Shown: piece by piece, positions 4,518 through 6,085 of the stretch
How positions within the stretch are numbered: the stretch's first letter is position 1
Layout of the letters: every line of letters starts with the position of its first letter
NCBI GenBank assembly: GCA_964479405.1
Contig: CAYZMA010000041.1
Coordinates: 1 to 6,085 of the forward strand
DNA from: JAMCZU01 sp964479405
GTDB lineage: Bacteria > Patescibacteriota > UBA1384 > UBA12157 > JAENIV01
Length of the DNA: 6,085 bases
Direction: 5' to 3'
Translations under genes and position numbers: made by a program
Notes under the pieces: model-generated
Told to the model about the DNA's origin: nothing
The model's database searches: none
The model's input: only the letters and a program-made list of their open reading frames with translations

Positions 4518-4546
4518 AAAAATTATTTAATTATTAGGAGGTTCAG

Positions 4547-5107
4547 ATGAAAAACGCACTTATTATAATAGTAATCATATTGATTGTTGTTGGTGGCATA
4601 GTTTTAATTGACCGAGGCAGCAAGAATTCTTCTGAGACTGGCTCAAAAATCGATGCCGCCGCGCCCGATTTTGCAGCGGGCGATTTTAACGGTAAAATAA
4701 TTTCTAAAAGTGATTATCAGGGTAAAAACATTCTTCTTTACTTTAATGAAGGAGTTGGTTGCCCGCCGTGTTGGCAGCAGGTGGTTAGTCTACAAGCCGA
4801 GAAAGATAAATTTAGTTCTTTAAATACCGAAGTTTTAACGGTCGTTGTTGATCCGGCGGCGACGATAAAATCAACTATCGAAACATATAAAATCACCTCA
4901 CCGGTTTTAATTGATGACAACAAGAAAGTTTCGACTGATTACGAAGTTTTGAATATGAATTCCTCGATGCATATGGGCCAAAAGCCGGGGCATACTTTTG
5001 TTTTGATTGGCTCGGATAACAAAATCAAGTGGGTTGGTGATTATCCGGAAATGAATGCAAGTACAAATGAAATTTTAGAAAAAGTTAAAGCCTCATTACA
5101 GGGGTAA
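4547..5107 (+). CDS. Membrane-anchored thioredoxin-fold redoxin with CPPC active site
   Basis: The 186-residue protein has an N-terminal anchor helix (about 4-21) and an extracytoplasmic AhpC/TSA-redoxin (thioredoxin-fold) domain: APDF at 39-42, a GKNILLYF strand, then GVGCPPCW with C72 and C75 as the redox pair, VLTVVVDP, and a later PGHTFVLIG strand where P147 stands at the cis-proline position. CPPC is a reducing-type active site, so the likely role is thiol-disulfide exchange or reduction outside the membrane, fed by a CcdA-like protein such as the one at 2923-3804. A Met/His patch (NMNSSMHMGQKPGH, about 137-149) precedes the cis-proline and could bind metal; this is an inference. The start has an excellent AGGAGG (4536-4541) five bases upstream. 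It is the first gene after the CsoR-like operator, so probably regulated by it. Confidence 0.9.
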   Translation: MKNALIIIVIILIVVGGIVLIDRGSKNSSETGSKIDAAAPDFAAGDFNGKIISKSDYQGKNILLYFNEGVGCPPCWQQVVSLQAEKDKFSSLNTEVLTVVVDPAATIKSTIETYKITSPVLIDDNKKVSTDYEVLNMNSSMHMGQKPGHTFVLIGSDNKIKWVGDYPEMNASTNEILEKVKASLQG

Positions 5108-5136
5108 TTATAGAAAATAGCCATTTTGTTGATTAA

Positions 5137-5574
5137 ATGATTAAAAAATATTTAAGAGCAATATTAGTTGGGTTTTTAGGAAGCTTTGGAATTCTGGCAG
5201 TGTTTGTTACAGTGTCCGGTTTAATTTCAGGATTTTCTTTTGCTATTGAGCAGTTTACCCGATATTGGTATTATTTTATTTTACTTGCCGCAGGTTTCGG
5301 GGTTCAGGCAGGGCTTTATAGTTTTCTGCGGCAAAAGGTTAGGCAAAAAGCGTCAACCGGAGTTTTGGCGGCTACCGGGACGACCTCAACTTTAGCAATG
5401 ATTTCCTGTTGCGCACATTATTTAGTAAATATTTTACCCTTTATTGGCGCGAGTGGTTTAGTAGCTTTTGTTGCCTCCTATCAAATACAATTTTTTTGGA
5501 TAGGAATTCTATTTAATATGTTCGGAATAATTTTTATCAGCTGGCGGCTAAATAAATTTTTAAAAGGAGCATAA
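5137..5574 (+). CDS. Four-helix membrane protein with vicinal Cys-Cys-x-His
   Basis: The 145-residue protein has four predicted membrane helices (about 9-31, 44-64, 82-110 and 118-137). The signature lies at the start of the third: GTTSTLAMISCCAHYLVNILP, with C91, C92 and H94, followed by FIGASGLVAFVASYQIQFFWIG. I recall related bacterial and archaeal proteins with a CCAHH version of this motif, usually hypothetical. Vicinal cysteines in a membrane helix also occur in the mercury transporter MerT, but the topology and remaining sequence do not match MerT well. Binding or moving a soft metal ion is a reasonable inference. It has no Shine-Dalgarno (ATG follows a TAA directly at 5134-5136, 29 bases after the redoxin stop), so it may depend on coupling. 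Its end carries the ribosome site of the next gene. Confidence 0.85.
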   Translation: MIKKYLRAILVGFLGSFGILAVFVTVSGLISGFSFAIEQFTRYWYYFILLAAGFGVQAGLYSFLRQKVRQKASTGVLAATGTTSTLAMISCCAHYLVNILPFIGASGLVAFVASYQIQFFWIGILFNMFGIIFISWRLNKFLKGA

Positions 5575-6012
5575 ATGAAAAAAATATTTCTAATAGTGGC
5601 GGTCATTGTTATCGTTTTTGGCGGATGGCTGATATGGCGGAATAGAACTTTTTCAAACAGCAAGCCGTCAACTGTGTTGGAATCTCTCGAAAGAAAATTT
5701 CAAGAATCAAAAACCGACTCCCAAAATAATATCGAGGTTGTGGTAACGCCAGTAGAGCTTTCAATCGGAAAACCGGCAATTTTCGCAGTTTCTTTTACCA
5801 CTCACGAGGGTAATTTGGTATTTGATTTGGCGGAAACTTCAGTATTGGAAATTGACGGTAAAACCTACAAGGCCGAAAGTTGGGATGGCGCCTCAGGCGG
5901 TCATCATTTAGATAGCACCTTGGTTTTTTCTCGGCTTGAAAATAAACCAGAAAAAGTTGTTTTAAAGATGGAAAATGTTGCCGGCGCGAACAGGACATTT
6001 ACTTGGGAGTAA
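5575..6012 (+). CDS. Membrane-anchored beta-domain protein with GGHH motif
   Basis: The ATG directly follows the previous stop (TAA 5572-5574) and is served by AAGGAG (5564-5569) inside the upstream gene, a tight operon link. The 145-residue product has an anchor helix (about 3-21), a charged linker (to about 52) and an all-beta domain: VVVTPVELSIGKPAIFAVSFTTHEG, LVFDLAETS, then WDGASGGHHLDSTLVFSRL with H110 and H111, and a closing strand KVVLKMENVAGANRTFTW. The pattern W-G...GGHH-x-(S/T)-x-L-x-F is one I have seen in exported archaeal and bacterial proteins, often beside the CC-H four-helix protein, but I cannot name the family. The paired His on a beta-sandwich suggests a metal-binding partner of that membrane protein. 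No Cys is present. It is the last gene of the operon before the ABC permease, with no clear terminator after it. Confidence 0.85.
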   Translation: MKKIFLIVAVIVIVFGGWLIWRNRTFSNSKPSTVLESLERKFQESKTDSQNNIEVVVTPVELSIGKPAIFAVSFTTHEGNLVFDLAETSVLEIDGKTYKAESWDGASGGHHLDSTLVFSRLENKPEKVVLKMENVAGANRTFTWE

Positions 6013-6044
6013 AAATTTGAGAAAATACATCTAACGAGGGAAAA

Positions 6045-6085
6045 TTGTTCTACATCGCATTAAAAAATCTTTTTCAAGAAAAAAC
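6045..6085 (+). CDS. Start of an ABC transporter permease (FtsX/MacB-like), TTG start, cut by the window edge
   Basis: A TTG at 6045 lies four bases after CGAGGG (6035-6040) and opens a frame reading FYIALKNLFQEK up to the end. The 'ALKNL.(R/Q)EK(T/L)R' N-terminus, an amphipathic start before the first helix, is typical of MacB/FtsX-type ABC permeases. Only 13 codons are visible, so the family is tentative. It is 32 bases downstream of the GGHH gene in the same direction and may belong to the same transcript. The usual partner ATPase is not in the window. Confidence 0.5.
   Translation, partial: MFYIALKNLFQEK

Noticed and set aside
5137..5574. MerT mercury transporter
   Set aside because: The CC pair is in the third, not the first, helix; no second periplasmic Cys pair and no MerP or MerA nearby.
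5795..5998. Minus-strand open frame inside the GGHH protein gene
   Set aside because: Antisense to a coherent beta domain; no start signal.
1..6085. CRISPR array, tRNA or rRNA genes, transposase
   Set aside because: No regularly spaced repeats, no cloverleaf or rRNA-like stretch and no transposase motif were seen by eye on either strand.

Overview
The window is AT-rich, densely packed bacterial DNA with short intergenic gaps, ATGA and TAA/ATG gene overlaps, and TGA used only as a stop (868-870, 3802-3804, 4287-4289). I infer a Patescibacteria (CPR) genome or a similar small-genome lineage. The basis is the style of the proteins (single N-terminal membrane anchors, the MFS and FtsX/MacB-like edge genes, the HxH/HTH membrane protein) and the hairpin repeats. 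No rRNA, tRNA, transposase or CRISPR array is visible.

Layout. (1) 2-265: the end of an MFS-transporter-like frame that loses family resemblance around base 165-175 and runs out of frame into (2) 205-672, a cysteine/histidine-rich anchored protein whose own membrane segment appears to be cut by the same junction. (3) Tandem GC-rich palindromes at 673-701. (4) 712-870, a 52-residue Met-rich membrane peptide translationally coupled to (5) 867-1400, a His-rich anchored protein. (6) A REP-like hairpin at 1451-1503. (7) 1547-1969, an anchored cupredoxin with a full type 1 copper site, followed by (8) 2001-2240, a two-helix His-containing membrane protein, and (9) 2281-2484, a CDGSH [2Fe-2S] protein. 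(10) 2485-2662, a gene-poor gap holding an unstarted Cys-rich frame. (11) 2663-2914 DUF5676-like, 2923-3804 CcdA-like and 3801-4289 DUF1573, tightly spaced. (12) 4290-4427 on the minus strand, a second Met-rich mini membrane protein. (13) 4428-4546, a divergent promoter region with a CsoR-like operator. (14) An operon at 4547-6012: thioredoxin-like redoxin, four-helix CC/H membrane protein, anchored GGHH protein. (15) 6045 onward, the start of an FtsX/MacB-like ABC permease with a TTG codon.

Nearly every gene from 205 to 6012 is membrane-bound or membrane-anchored and carries Cys, His or Met clusters suited to soft metals or thiol chemistry: CxC, vicinal CC, HxH, type 1 Cu, CDGSH, CPPC and MM clusters. 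With a CsoR-like operator in the middle, the simplest reading is a cell-surface copper-handling and/or thiol-disulfide module: CcdA-like and redoxin proteins move reducing equivalents across the membrane, while the cupredoxin and the Met/His/Cys proteins bind metal. The regulator gene is not in the window. The functional link is inference; the motifs are seen directly.
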